DNA of 47,493 bases from FW021-bin31 sp964558275 (GTDB taxonomy: Bacteria > Bacteroidota > Bacteroidia > Chitinophagales > Chitinophagaceae): NCBI GenBank assembly GCA_964558275.1, contig CAZLDH010000002.1, positions 1-47,493 of the forward strand, given 5' to 3'. This document shows, piece by piece, positions 32,594 to 42,556 of this stretch (the first letter of the stretch is position 1; the number at the start of each line of letters is the position of its first letter). The notes below the pieces were generated by a model. That model was not told the DNA's origin. It worked only from the letters and a program-made list of their open reading frames with translations, and ran no database searches. A program made the position numbers and the translations under genes.

Positions 32594-34204
32594 TTAATTT
32601 TTATTCAAATAAGGATCATCCTTTAGCCACTGCTGCAATTCATTAACATCAATCTTCTGTACTGCTACATTTCCATCTATAGCCATTGAAGCTGCCATAG
32701 CTGCTGATTGCCCCAAAATCATAAACACGGGTTCCATTCTTATGGAGCCATAAGCTATATGGCTGGCCGATAAGCATACTGGAACTAAAAGATTAGTACA
32801 TTCTTCTCTTTTCGGAGTAATTGAGCGATAAGAAACAGGATAGGGGTGAGGAACCTTCACTTCCACATTGCCTTCATTTTTAACCATGCCATTGACTACA
32901 ATTCTTTGGCAATTATGGCTGTCCATGGTATAAGAAGCCAATGCAATGCCATCTTTAACGGTCACATCACTGCGGCAGTTATGTTCTGTCATCACATATT
33001 CTCCAATCAGGCGTCTGCCCTCGCGGATATACAATTGCGGTGTGAAATGGCCGAATTTTTGATATTCATCTTTTGGATAACCCCAATCCTGAAAAAACTG
33101 CTGCAAGTTATCAGGCACCCTGCTGTCCGTTTTCATAAAATAAAGTAAACCCTTGGTATAAACTAAAGCCTGTTTAATCATTTCCTGCCTTTCTTTATAA
33201 CTTACTTCAGGCCAACTTTGGTTCATGCCAATCATGTCGGTAGAAAAACCACCCCTGTTGTTTACATCAGTTTTGTTGTTGGGCATAGGACTCCAGATAA
33301 AATAATCATTTATATCTCTCATTTCAGGTTGCGCCTTGAACAGCCTGGCCATAAGCACATAGCGGGAGGAATCATAATCTTTTGGACGGGTGATGGGAAT
33401 GCGATTTTCAGCACTATCAGTAAGGCATATACGAAAATTATAAGCCTGTATCAAATCATCTCCGGTACCGGTAGGTGCTGCATGACCTTTGCTAATTCCC
33501 CATACCAACCCGCTGGAGGGATCACCGGGTATTTTATAGGGGCTTACACCATCAGGAAATTGGTGATATCCGGATTGTTTGTGGTAAGCCGGTAGTTGAA
33601 ATCCATTTAATGTTTCGTTGTATTTTTTATTCCCTTCTCTACCTAGCGCATAAGAAACACCCGCCATCGCCATGAGATCCCCTTCATAGGTACAATCCAA
33701 GAACTCTTTGGCTTCAATTTTTATTCGTTTACCCTGATCCATCGACAAATCTTTCAGTACGAGGGATTGAATGACTGTTCCTTTTTTATTCACTTTCTTT
33801 AATTGTTTCATTAAAAGCACTTCCACTCCCGCATCTTTCATATACCCTTCGTAAACCTCCAACGCTACATGAGGTTCAAAATTCCAACTTGCATCAATGC
33901 CATACTTTTTGCCTACATCCCTATAAAACTGCCTGGAAAGCCCGGTAATAGCCTTTTTCTTACCTGCATCAGTTTTTCCCAACCCTCCGGTAGTCATTCC
34001 GCCAATCATTTTTGCCGGACCAACCAACAAAACTGTTTTTCCGCATTTTCTGGCAGCATAGGCAGCTATTACGCCGGCAGAGGTAGTACCATAAATGCAG
34101 ATATCTACGTTATAGGTTTTAATTTTTTTATCTGTGGAGGTGCACCCAAATAAGATTTGGCTGAAGAAAACTGCAATGCAAACGATAAGCGTCTTTAATT
34201 TCAT
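32594..34204 (-). CDS. FAD-dependent oxidoreductase, putative lipoprotein (second flavoprotein)
   Basis: A 536-residue FAD_oxidored-type protein. The signal MKLKTLIVCIAVFFSQILFGC ends in a lipobox (ILFGC) without twin arginines, so it looks Sec-exported and lipid-anchored. The FAD motif is ICIYGTTSAGVIAAYAARK, followed by MIGGMTTGGLGKTDAG. A segment at 33700 reads EFLDCTYEGDLMAMAGVSYA and the end has LLVPVCLSASHIAYGSIRME, also present in the neighbouring flavoprotein at 34249-35943. The two are tandem paralogs. The cofactor would have to be loaded outside the cytoplasm if export is truly by Sec. Confidence 0.88.
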   Translation of the reverse strand: MKLKTLIVCIAVFFSQILFGCTSTDKKIKTYNVDICIYGTTSAGVIAAYAARKCGKTVLLVGPAKMIGGMTTGGLGKTDAGKKKAITGLSRQFYRDVGKKYGIDASWNFEPHVALEVYEGYMKDAGVEVLLMKQLKKVNKKGTVIQSLVLKDLSMDQGKRIKIEAKEFLDCTYEGDLMAMAGVSYALGREGNKKYNETLNGFQLPAYHKQSGYHQFPDGVSPYKIPGDPSSGLVWGISKGHAAPTGTGDDLIQAYNFRICLTDSAENRIPITRPKDYDSSRYVLMARLFKAQPEMRDINDYFIWSPMPNNKTDVNNRGGFSTDMIGMNQSWPEVSYKERQEMIKQALVYTKGLLYFMKTDSRVPDNLQQFFQDWGYPKDEYQKFGHFTPQLYIREGRRLIGEYVMTEHNCRSDVTVKDGIALASYTMDSHNCQRIVVNGMVKNEGNVEVKVPHPYPVSYRSITPKREECTNLLVPVCLSASHIAYGSIRMEPVFMILGQSAAMAASMAIDGNVAVQKIDVNELQQWLKDDPYLNKN

Positions 34205-34248
34205 AATTTTTGTTTATTCGTGTGTAGTAAATTAACAATACTTCCTCC

Positions 34249-35943
34249 TTATCCAACAGAAGCCGCTTCTATTTTTGTATAGCTTAGGGTTTGGCTCTGA
34301 TTGAGTAATTTCTTTTTTAGTTTTTTATAATTGACACGCTGTACATTCACGTTATCATCAATGGCCAATGCTGCAGCTGTTGCTGCTGATTCACCGAGTA
34401 TCATAAATACCGGCTCCATGCGGATAGAGCCATAAGCAATATGCGAACAGGAAGCGCAAACCGGCACAAGCAAATTTTTACATTCCTTTTCTTTTGGAAC
34501 CAGAGATCTGTAAGAAACACCGTAAGGCTTTGGCGCATGTACGCCTATATCTCCTTCGTTTTGCACAAAGCCGTCATCTTTCACATACCGTTGGGTGTTA
34601 TGAGAGTCCAAAGCATAAGATCCCATGCCTATTGAATCTGTAACCGGGTCCTCTCCAAGCACCTGATGTTCGGTCATCACAAACTCACCCATCATACGGC
34701 GGGATTCCCGTACATACAGCTGATGGGGCCAATTGCCTGTATCTGTAAATTCATCTTTTGCCAACCCCCAGGTATTGAATTCTTTTTGTACATCTTGTGG
34801 TATTCTCGGATCCGTAGCCAGGAAGTACATCAATCCTTTTTGATAGGTTTCATGTTCTTTAATGATTTTCTTTCGTTCTTCATAAGAAGCTTCGGGATAC
34901 TTATAATTCATTCCGATATTGTCCGTGCTAAAAGGTCCGTGATTGTTGGTATCTGTTTTCATGTTGGGAATAGCATCAAATTTTTGGAACAACTCACGCC
35001 AACCACTGTCAAATATTCTTACCAATAATTCATATTGACTAGGATCATATCCTTCCGGTTTTGGAAAGGGTACTTGATTTTCAGGGTTATTACTCATGCA
35101 CATTCTGAAACAATAGGCTTGCACTTTTTCATCGCCTTCTCCTTTTATTCCGGGCGGATTTGGAGAAATGCGGGGCAGTAGTCCACTGGTAGAATCACCC
35201 GGTATTTTATAAGGAGAAATATCGCTTTTAAAATGATGACCATGTTGGAATACTCCCGTTTCCACGCCATTCCATTTTTCATTGTACACACTGTTAGCCT
35301 CTCTGCCCACATGGTAACTTACTCCTGCCGCTGCCATCAGATCACCTTCATAAGTAGCATCAATAAACACATTCGCTTTAAAAGTTTTTCCGCTTAATGT
35401 TTTAATGGTGGTAATTTTACCGTCTTTCATTTCTACGCCACGCTCCCTGTCAAGCCATTCATTTCTCAGTACAGTAAGATTATTCTCTTTTACGAAATCT
35501 TCAAATATTCCTTCTGCCGCATGTGGTTCAAATATCCACATGGTTCTGTTTTTCCCATCAATAGCAGGCGTACCCTGGCCCTGATTGCCGTAGTCTTCTT
35601 TTCGCTGCCACTGCCAGGATTTTTTATCCTGATAGTGTAAATAAATACGGTGGTAAAATTCCCTTGCAAGGCCGCCAATCACGGCTTTATTTCCCGTATC
35701 GGTATAACCCAGTCCACCAGATGACAAACCGCCCAAATGTTTATCGGGGGAAACTACGATTACTTTCTTTCCGAGTTTTTTTGCCCTTACAGCGGCGATT
35801 ATAGCCGCAGACGTACCTCCATAGATAAGAATGTCCGTTTCAAAGGATTTTTCTTCTTTATTGTAAAATAGATCACAGCCGGAGGTCAAGATCACAGCTC
35901 CACTACCAACTGCCAAGGATTTAACAAATGTTCTTCGTTGCAT
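34249..35943 (-). CDS. FAD-dependent oxidoreductase, Tat-exported (first flavoprotein)
   Basis: A 564-residue paralog of the protein at 32594-34204. The start MQRRTFVKSLAVGSGAVILT has twin arginines and is followed by SGC, so it may be a Tat-exported lipoprotein. The FAD motif is ILIYGGTSAAIIAAVRAKKL, then LGGLSSGGLGYTDTGNKAVI. Shared motifs with its paralog are FIDATYEGDLMAAAGVSYHV, RRMMGEFVMTEHQ and LLVPVCASCSHIAYGSIRME. It has an insert near YQDKKSWQWQRKEDYGNQGQ absent from the paralog. A TACTTTTA box on the minus strand at 35965-35972 may start a transcript here, separate from the sulfatase. Confidence 0.88.
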   Translation of the reverse strand: MQRRTFVKSLAVGSGAVILTSGCDLFYNKEEKSFETDILIYGGTSAAIIAAVRAKKLGKKVIVVSPDKHLGGLSSGGLGYTDTGNKAVIGGLAREFYHRIYLHYQDKKSWQWQRKEDYGNQGQGTPAIDGKNRTMWIFEPHAAEGIFEDFVKENNLTVLRNEWLDRERGVEMKDGKITTIKTLSGKTFKANVFIDATYEGDLMAAAGVSYHVGREANSVYNEKWNGVETGVFQHGHHFKSDISPYKIPGDSTSGLLPRISPNPPGIKGEGDEKVQAYCFRMCMSNNPENQVPFPKPEGYDPSQYELLVRIFDSGWRELFQKFDAIPNMKTDTNNHGPFSTDNIGMNYKYPEASYEERKKIIKEHETYQKGLMYFLATDPRIPQDVQKEFNTWGLAKDEFTDTGNWPHQLYVRESRRMMGEFVMTEHQVLGEDPVTDSIGMGSYALDSHNTQRYVKDDGFVQNEGDIGVHAPKPYGVSYRSLVPKEKECKNLLVPVCASCSHIAYGSIRMEPVFMILGESAATAAALAIDDNVNVQRVNYKKLKKKLLNQSQTLSYTKIEAASVG

Positions 35944-36115
35944 AAATATTTTTTTAACATTCCGTAAAAGTAGGAATATCTGAATACTAACTAGTTGTCT
36001 ATATATTATTAATAATTATCATTCAATTTCTGAACATTAATGATCGCAGCTTTTACGATCGTCACCTTTCTTCAAAACTGCGATTTTACTATAATCTTTC
36101 ATATGAGTAATATTG

Positions 36116-37444
36116 CTATTGTACTAATGAGGCAAGTTTTTTTCTCAGTTTCTCCAACTTTTGTCTTGTTGCTTCGTCCAGACTATCAGGGTTCACTACC
36201 GTTGCATCAAAAGGATAGGGTTGAACTTTTTTAAAGACTTTATCTGTCACAATCCATTTTTTTGTACGCAAGTAACGATCATCTGCTCGTTGAATATGTA
36301 CCCATGGTTCCGGATTTACATGCTCACTATCATCGGTAAGCCGCGCAAGAAAACTTTTACCATGAATTTTTTGTTTTGGCAACGGCGCTCCTGCAAGTTC
36401 ACATAATGTCGGGAAAAAATCTGCCGCTTTAACTAACCCGTCATCTATACTTCCCGGTTTGATTTCTCCCGGCCAACGAATCAACAGTGGCACGCGAGTA
36501 CCGCGATCAGTTAGCGAAGCTTTGCCCCCGAGTACAATATGACCATTAATACTAGAATACAGATGTTGGTCTGTTCCGTTATCTGCCATAAAGATAACAA
36601 TGGTATTGTTTGCAACTCCTATTTTTTTCAACGCATGGAGAAGACGTCCCACATTATAATCGAGCCGCTCCACCATGCTAGGAAAAAATTTTGGAACACC
36701 ATGTACAACTTTAGAGGAAAAAACCTCTTTGGGTACATGCTGGTCCTCACTAGCTGGAGTAGGAACCCAGGGAAAGTGCGGCAACATCGAGGTAAAATAA
36801 GCCAAAAATGGTTCCTCCTCTTTATGGCTCTCCTTCATAAATTTGATTAAATAATCAACCATGACATCCGGGCCATAGCGGTCTGTAATTTCATTGGCGA
36901 TAACTTGTCCGTCTTTTCTAAAATAGGGACGATGATATCGGGTTGTCCGTCTGTTGTCATCTGTCATAGTTTGCCAAACCATGTAGGTATCGAATCCGAA
37001 GTCATGAATCCAGTCTTGTTTTGCCAGAAAAGACAGCTGCCATTTACCGGCAATAGCTGTTTTGTAACCAACTTTCTTTAACTGTCGGGCAAAGCTTGGT
37101 TGTGACACATCGAGCACCATATCTTTATGGCGTTCATAGTCCCAAATAACACGGGATGTATGAGTTGCAAAGGGATAACGGCCGGTAAGCAATTCCGAAC
37201 GAGTGGGCGTGCAGTATGGATTGGAAAAAGCATTGGTGAACTTTATGCCTTCTTTTCCAATTCTGTCTATATTAGGGGTAGTAAAAATATCGCTCCCATA
37301 GCTACTAACACATTCCCGCCCCAGATCATCAGCGAGGATGAATAAGATGTTCGGTTGGTTGGTTGAATGATTTGAGCTGCTTTGGGCAAATGTTGAGGTA
37401 TTAAAAATCAATAAGCAAATAAATAAAACGATTGTCTTTTTCAT
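36116..37444 (-). CDS. Exported type I sulfatase of the SusC/D locus
   Basis: A 442-residue sulfatase. The signal peptide is MKKTIVLFICLLIFNTSTFA with cleavage before QSSS. Motifs are LFILADDLGRECVSSYGSD (metal Asp pair) and NPYCTPTRSELLTGRYPF, whose C-x-P-x-R Cys becomes formylglycine; FMADNGTDQHLYSS supplies the second Asp/Asn ligand site. It is shorter than the sulfatase at 5013 and from a different subfamily. Position between susD and the flavoproteins suggests that the imported ligand is sulfated. No maturase is nearby. The 152-bp gap to susD shows no clear terminator. Confidence 0.93.
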   Translation of the reverse strand: MKKTIVLFICLLIFNTSTFAQSSSNHSTNQPNILFILADDLGRECVSSYGSDIFTTPNIDRIGKEGIKFTNAFSNPYCTPTRSELLTGRYPFATHTSRVIWDYERHKDMVLDVSQPSFARQLKKVGYKTAIAGKWQLSFLAKQDWIHDFGFDTYMVWQTMTDDNRRTTRYHRPYFRKDGQVIANEITDRYGPDVMVDYLIKFMKESHKEEEPFLAYFTSMLPHFPWVPTPASEDQHVPKEVFSSKVVHGVPKFFPSMVERLDYNVGRLLHALKKIGVANNTIVIFMADNGTDQHLYSSINGHIVLGGKASLTDRGTRVPLLIRWPGEIKPGSIDDGLVKAADFFPTLCELAGAPLPKQKIHGKSFLARLTDDSEHVNPEPWVHIQRADDRYLRTKKWIVTDKVFKKVQPYPFDATVVNPDSLDEATRQKLEKLRKKLASLVQ

Positions 37445-37596
37445 AAAGTCAATTTTAAGCCGTAGAAATACGGGATTCAGGAAATGAACTTCGAATGTCG
37501 GTTCCTCAGTGTGGATTATAATATAGATCAGAGTTTATGTTTGTATAATAATTGTATTTTAATATCCAGAAGCCTATTCGCCATACATGCAATAAT

Positions 37597-39042
37597 TCAA
37601 TAACCCGGATTTTGATCTTCCTGATTAATATCTGGATTATTATCAATTTCTTCCTGCGGAATAGGCCATAGTAATCTGGCGTCTATGACAGTTCTTCCTA
37701 CTGCTGCCATTGCTTCCTTCACCCGATGTGTTCTTTTTAAATCCCACCAACGTTTTCCTTCCAAAATAAAAGAATAGGCTCTTTCCCTCAATACAGTATC
37801 TCTAAATTGAGTTACACTTAAACCGGAAGGATAATCTACAGGAGAAGGACTGGATAGGTTATATCCATAAGCCCTTCTTTTTATCATATTTAGCCTTTCT
37901 AAAGCCAGGGCTGTTGGTCCGCCATTGGCCATGCAAGCTGCCTCGGCGTAGATTAAATAGGCTTCGGTAATTCTGAAAATAGGAAGGCTATAAATGCTCA
38001 GCCCTTGAGGATCAGTAATGAATTTTCCAAAAAGGACGGGTGAAATAGAAGGTAAAGATATGGAATCTCCATTAGGTCCTATATACTTTGTATATAAATT
38101 GAAGGATTTACGAAGGTCCTTATTGTCCCAGTCTTTTAAAAAAGATTTCATATTGGGTAGCCAGGCAAAATAACCTTTAGTACCATAATTGTAAGGAGGC
38201 GTATTGGCACGGTGAACATAGGTCGGTATTGAATTCTGGCTGGTTTCTGAATTATGTATAGAGAAAATATCTTCCGGGTTAGCCGCAACCGTGAATATAT
38301 TATAAAAATCTTTGGATTTCTTTACCGTTACTAAGGAATATTGCCCACTTTTTATAACATCATCTGCTTCTTGAGCTGCTTTATCCCATTTCTCACGTGT
38401 TAGATATACTTCTGCTAAAAGCATTTTGGCTGCCCATTTGGAAGCCCGACCTGTTGCATCGCCTACTGATTCAGGTAGTCCCTTTTCTGCAATTATTGCA
38501 TCATTAATAATCAACTGATAAACGGAATCCAAAGGCTTTCGGGCTCCACCAATAGCACTTACGTCTATACTTTCCTTCGTTTTAATCGGTAAAGGGCCAA
38601 AGCCTCTGGCCAAATCAAAATAAGATAGCGCTCTAATAAAATGAGCTTCGGCCAAAATTCTATTTTTAACCTCTTTATCCATTTTAATGTTTGGAACATT
38701 ATTAAGTATTGAATTGGTTCTATTAATTGTGCTGTAAAATGAACTCCATATACTACCTGCCCGGTTGATATTAGCAATATCCAATATCTGACTAAAATCC
38801 GATATCGGAGCCTGAGACCCTCTTCCATTCTCATAATCCGCTTCATTTACCAAAAGGATCCAATAGTTAATGCCATAGCTCCTCCTTAGAGAAGAATACA
38901 CACCGGTAATTGCTCCTTCAGCATCCGATTCATTTTTATAGAAATTTGATCTTGAAATAAAATCTTTAGGTGATTCTTCCAGCATTTTCTTACAAGAAGA
39001 GAATGCTATAACACATAATAAAAATATAATAATCTTTTTCAT
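37597..39042 (-). CDS. SusD/RagB-family outer membrane lipoprotein
   Basis: A 481-residue SusD-type glycan-binding lipoprotein. The signal MKKIIIFLLCVIAFSSC has lipobox FSSC. SusD-like features are the early FISRSNFYKNESDAEGAITG, the AEAHFIRALSYFDLARGFGP helix repeats, the MLLAEVYLTREKWDKAAQEA TPR-like region, and the end FILEGKRWWDLKRTHRVKEA, which is the typical ERxxEFxxEGxRWWDL motif in a variant form. It caps the SusC barrel and delivers ligand. It lies 20 bp downstream of susC, as usual. Confidence 0.96.
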   Translation of the reverse strand: MKKIIIFLLCVIAFSSCKKMLEESPKDFISRSNFYKNESDAEGAITGVYSSLRRSYGINYWILLVNEADYENGRGSQAPISDFSQILDIANINRAGSIWSSFYSTINRTNSILNNVPNIKMDKEVKNRILAEAHFIRALSYFDLARGFGPLPIKTKESIDVSAIGGARKPLDSVYQLIINDAIIAEKGLPESVGDATGRASKWAAKMLLAEVYLTREKWDKAAQEADDVIKSGQYSLVTVKKSKDFYNIFTVAANPEDIFSIHNSETSQNSIPTYVHRANTPPYNYGTKGYFAWLPNMKSFLKDWDNKDLRKSFNLYTKYIGPNGDSISLPSISPVLFGKFITDPQGLSIYSLPIFRITEAYLIYAEAACMANGGPTALALERLNMIKRRAYGYNLSSPSPVDYPSGLSVTQFRDTVLRERAYSFILEGKRWWDLKRTHRVKEAMAAVGRTVIDARLLWPIPQEEIDNNPDINQEDQNPGY

Positions 39043-39062
39043 TGCCGTAGTTATTTTATAAG

Positions 39063-42000
39063 TTAAAAACTCAATTGTACCCCTGCGCCAAATGTTCTTG
39101 CATTAGGATAACCACTCTGATCGGTACCAATTTTCAAACGACTTTTTATACTTTGGGAATCTGTACCTCGCGTATTAACTTCCGGATCCAGCCCGGGATA
39201 ATTAGTCAATGTAAGTAAATTAGTTGCCTTCACATATATTTCTGCCTGATGAAACCATGATAGTTTTAGAGGAATATCATAAGATAGTTGAACTGATTTC
39301 AATCTTAAGTAACTACCGTCTTTAATAAATCTATTTGAAGGCCGCATTTGAGTATATTTGCTAATCTTCGGGTATTTAGCATTCGGGTTGGGATTCTTTT
39401 CAGTCCAATAATTCCCCACTATATCTACAAATTGATTATTTCCTCTCTGGAATGAATTTAAATTACTGTACGCAGTCCTCCAAAAGATATCGTTGCCGTG
39501 CACTCCTTGTAAGAAAATTGAAAGCGCAAAGTTTTTATAGGAAAAATTCGAATTGAAGCCAAAGGTAAAGTTAGGATAAGGGCTACCCAATATAAACCGG
39601 TCTAGTGGTGTAATAGAACCATCCCCATTCTTATCTATATATTTTATTTGGCCTTCACTATCCAACCCATCTTCCCGGTAACCATAGAAAACGCCTAAGG
39701 GTTCTCCTTCTCTTGCCAGATTATATCCGGGTAATTGTGAAGTTGTACCGGAAGAAACGATATCACTCCCGCCGGCAATCTTTATAACTTTGTTTTTATT
39801 GGTAGATAACTGTGCTGCCACATCCCACTTAAAGTCTCCTGTAAAGATATCTGCATTAACGCTAAATTCAAGCCCCTGATTCTGTATTTGCCCTATATTT
39901 TCTAATATAAATCCGTAGCCAACAGAAGGAGGTAAAGGTACAGATGCCAACAAATCATGTGTATGTTTATTGTAATAATCAAAAGTCAATCCTAACCGGT
40001 CATTAAGTATACTCAAATTCAAACCTATATCAAACTCCCTGGTCGTTTCCCACTTCAACTGACTATTAGATATGGCAGAAGGAGCATAGCCTATGCTTTC
40101 GGTATGTCCTTCATAAATATATCTCACTGACGACAACCTGGCTAATGATTGATAAGGAGATAAAGCAGTATTTCCCGTTACTCCATAACTGGCTCTTATC
40201 TTGAGATTACTAATAAAGCTTACTTCTTCTAAAAATGGCTCCTCTGACACTCTCCAGGCTAATGCCCCGGAAGGAAAAATCCCCCATTTATTATCCGCTC
40301 CAAACCGGGAAGACCCGTCTGCACGAATGCTGGCGGTAATATAATATTTGTTATTAAAAGAATAATTTGCCCTTCCAAGCCATGAAATTAATTTCCACTC
40401 TGAAATGCCTGATGACGGAGGATTGACTGTTTCAGCTGCACCAAGGTCATAGTCATGAGTTATATTATTTGAGAAGCCGGATACGGATATTCCATCATTT
40501 TTTACCCTATAGGATTGATAGGTGAACCCTCCCATTAGTTTTAAATGATGGACATTTTGGAAGTGTTTATCAAATGTCAGGATATCAGAGTTGAGGATTG
40601 AATTCCAATAGCTGTCTGAAGTAGAAGCACTCCCCCGGTCACTTTCATAACGAATCGGGTTAAAAGAATGATGTGCAGAGTTTTCATATTGCAGTCCCAA
40701 TCTCGTTTTAAAGGACAACGCATCCGTAATTTTAAAATTCAAAGCATTATTCAACAGGATAGTATTTGCCAAAGTTTTGTTTTTATATGGTTTACTCCAT
40801 AAAAGAGGGTTCCTCATATCAGCCGATCCAAATGAGTAAATTTGAGCTATACGTGTAGGTAAGCCAGCTGAATCACGCACTGGTAATGTTGGCGGTGCAG
40901 ATAACGCACCAGTAAACATCGTATTTCCCCGTGATCCATTATTAACAGGAACCGTCTGTTGTTCTCGCCTGGAAAGGTTCAAATCAACACTATATTGCAA
41001 CCATTTTTTTATATCATGATTCAAATTTACGCGGAATGAACCTCTCTGAGCTCCTGAATTGATGACTATGCCCTCTTGTTTAAAATAATTAGCAGAAATA
41101 GAATAATTTGTTTTCTCAGAACTTCCAGAGAAGGTAATGGTATGATTCTGAATAGGAGCAGGTCGAAAAATAACATCCTGCCAATCCGTTCCAGGATTAT
41201 TTACTTCATCTACATCAAAAAAAGGATCTTTACCGGCATTTTTCAGCCATTCGTTTGCTACAATGGCATATTGTTTTGCATTTAACAGGTCATATCTTTT
41301 TGCCACGTTTTGTATGCCATAATAACTCTGAATAGAGATACGATTTTCTTGCCCCAGCCTCCCTCTTTTCGTAGTAATCATCACTACTCCGTTAGCACCT
41401 CTGGCTCCATAAATAGCAGTTGCCGATGCATCTTTCAAAATATCTATGGTCTTAATATCCGAAGGGTTCAGAAATTGAATGCCGCCGGTAATAGGAAATC
41501 CATTTACAACATAAAGAGGTTCATTGCTTCCGATCATGGAATTCCCTCCTCGAATCGTTATTTGAATCCTTGAACCTGGCTGACCGGAATTATGCATCAC
41601 ATGAACACCACTTGCCCGACCTTTAAGCGCTTCACCAACATTGTAAACAGGTACCGCTTGTATTTCCTTAGAACCTACCTGAGCAACTGCCCCCGTCAAA
41701 TCCTTTTTCTTCTGTGTCCCATACCCCACAACTACCAACTGATTCAATCCCGTTGCAGTAGCTGCCAATGAAATCTTCAAATTTGCGTTTCCCTTAACCG
41801 CTATAGTTTGCGATTTATAACCCAAATAACTCACGACCAGCACCGCCTCATCCGGAAGATCTTCCAAATTAAATTGCCCCTGTGCATTGGTAGTCGTCCC
41901 GGAAGTCGTTCCTTTTACCTTAATCGACACTCCCGCCAATGGCTCTCCGGTTGCAGAATCTACCACTATCCCCTGAAGAGGCGGCTCGGCTAATTGCTTT

Positions 42001-42389
42001 TTAATACTTTGTGAATAATCTTCTAAAGCCTTCCTTCCTATAACAATATTGTTATCCACAATTGTATAGGTAAGAGGTTGACCTTTCAAAATGGCAGACA
42101 AAGTTTCTTTGATTGTTGCTTTTTGTAGTTTTACATCAACCTTTTGCACGTCTTTCAACCATTCATTTCTGTAAATAAAGAAATAGTCACTCTGCTTTTC
42201 TATTTGCGTAAATACTTTCTGAAGAGAAGCATTATTAACCTGTAAATCTATATTTTGGGCATAGGTTTTTGCACTCACCTGCAAACAGCCCAACAATAAT
42301 ATGATAGTAATCAGCTTCATAACAAACAAAGCTTTGAATATAGGCGAACTTGCAGCTCTGCCACAAATCCACTTTGTATTAAATCCCAT
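39063..42389 (-). CDS. SusC/RagA TonB-dependent transporter with STN domain
   Basis: A 1108-residue outer membrane transporter. After a signal-like region (FVMKLITIILLLGCLQVSA) comes an STN domain, about residues 48-110 (VFTQIEKQSDYFFIYRNEWL), which signals to FecR. A CarboxypepD_reg-like domain follows (GIVVDSATGEPLAGVSIKVK), then the plug LVVVGYGTQKKKDLTGAVAQ with RGGNSMIGSNEPLYVVNGFP, and a large barrel ending LSF. Internal start at residue 24 (MKLITII, position 42320) gives a standard signal peptide; the longer start is also usual in Chitinophagaceae. The leader, opposite strand, carries a candidate antisense RNA. Confidence 0.95.
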   Translation of the reverse strand: MGFNTKWICGRAASSPIFKALFVMKLITIILLLGCLQVSAKTYAQNIDLQVNNASLQKVFTQIEKQSDYFFIYRNEWLKDVQKVDVKLQKATIKETLSAILKGQPLTYTIVDNNIVIGRKALEDYSQSIKKQLAEPPLQGIVVDSATGEPLAGVSIKVKGTTSGTTTNAQGQFNLEDLPDEAVLVVSYLGYKSQTIAVKGNANLKISLAATATGLNQLVVVGYGTQKKKDLTGAVAQVGSKEIQAVPVYNVGEALKGRASGVHVMHNSGQPGSRIQITIRGGNSMIGSNEPLYVVNGFPITGGIQFLNPSDIKTIDILKDASATAIYGARGANGVVMITTKRGRLGQENRISIQSYYGIQNVAKRYDLLNAKQYAIVANEWLKNAGKDPFFDVDEVNNPGTDWQDVIFRPAPIQNHTITFSGSSEKTNYSISANYFKQEGIVINSGAQRGSFRVNLNHDIKKWLQYSVDLNLSRREQQTVPVNNGSRGNTMFTGALSAPPTLPVRDSAGLPTRIAQIYSFGSADMRNPLLWSKPYKNKTLANTILLNNALNFKITDALSFKTRLGLQYENSAHHSFNPIRYESDRGSASTSDSYWNSILNSDILTFDKHFQNVHHLKLMGGFTYQSYRVKNDGISVSGFSNNITHDYDLGAAETVNPPSSGISEWKLISWLGRANYSFNNKYYITASIRADGSSRFGADNKWGIFPSGALAWRVSEEPFLEEVSFISNLKIRASYGVTGNTALSPYQSLARLSSVRYIYEGHTESIGYAPSAISNSQLKWETTREFDIGLNLSILNDRLGLTFDYYNKHTHDLLASVPLPPSVGYGFILENIGQIQNQGLEFSVNADIFTGDFKWDVAAQLSTNKNKVIKIAGGSDIVSSGTTSQLPGYNLAREGEPLGVFYGYREDGLDSEGQIKYIDKNGDGSITPLDRFILGSPYPNFTFGFNSNFSYKNFALSIFLQGVHGNDIFWRTAYSNLNSFQRGNNQFVDIVGNYWTEKNPNPNAKYPKISKYTQMRPSNRFIKDGSYLRLKSVQLSYDIPLKLSWFHQAEIYVKATNLLTLTNYPGLDPEVNTRGTDSQSIKSRLKIGTDQSGYPNARTFGAGVQLSF

Positions 42390-42396
42390 ATATTTG
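42389..42396 (+). promoter_or_regulatory. Plus-strand -7 box inside susC leader
   Basis: TATATTTG matches TAnnTTTG on the strand opposite susC. A TTTG at 42373-42376 is closer than the ideal 19-base spacing. It would start a plus-strand RNA near 42403. Confidence 0.4.
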
Positions 42397-42402
42397 CATT
42401 AT

Positions 42403-42514
42403 TGTACCGAAGCGCAAACTTCGGTGGGTTATAGAATCATTTATTCTAAGATTTGGAATATAAAATCAACCCATTTACTTGCTGGATGCGCACCACCGTA
42501 TCCAGCATTTTTTT
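42403..42514 (+). ncRNA. Candidate antisense small RNA to susC leader
   Basis: A predicted RNA of about 110 nt, running opposite to the 5' leader of susC. Near its start is a 7-bp stem (ACCGAAG at 42406-42412 with CTTCGGT at 42419-42425). At its end is an 8-bp perfect stem (TGCTGGAT at 42480-42487 with ATCCAGCA at 42500-42507) followed by seven Ts at 42508-42514, a good intrinsic terminator. A -7 box TATATTTG lies just upstream. No plus-strand gene lies within many kilobases to the left, so a plus-strand terminator here needs an unannotated transcript. In Bacteroides fragilis, cis-antisense RNAs (DonS) repress such loci from the same position. Not proven here. Confidence 0.42.
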
Positions 42515-42556
42515 GGATTAACATACGTTATATTTAATTTTAAGGATCCATCGGTT

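Noticed and set aside
33218..35028. Plus-strand open frames of 120-125 codons opposite the flavoprotein genes
   Set aside because: Shadows of well-supported minus-strand genes; composition is not protein-like in the usual sense and no start signals precede them.
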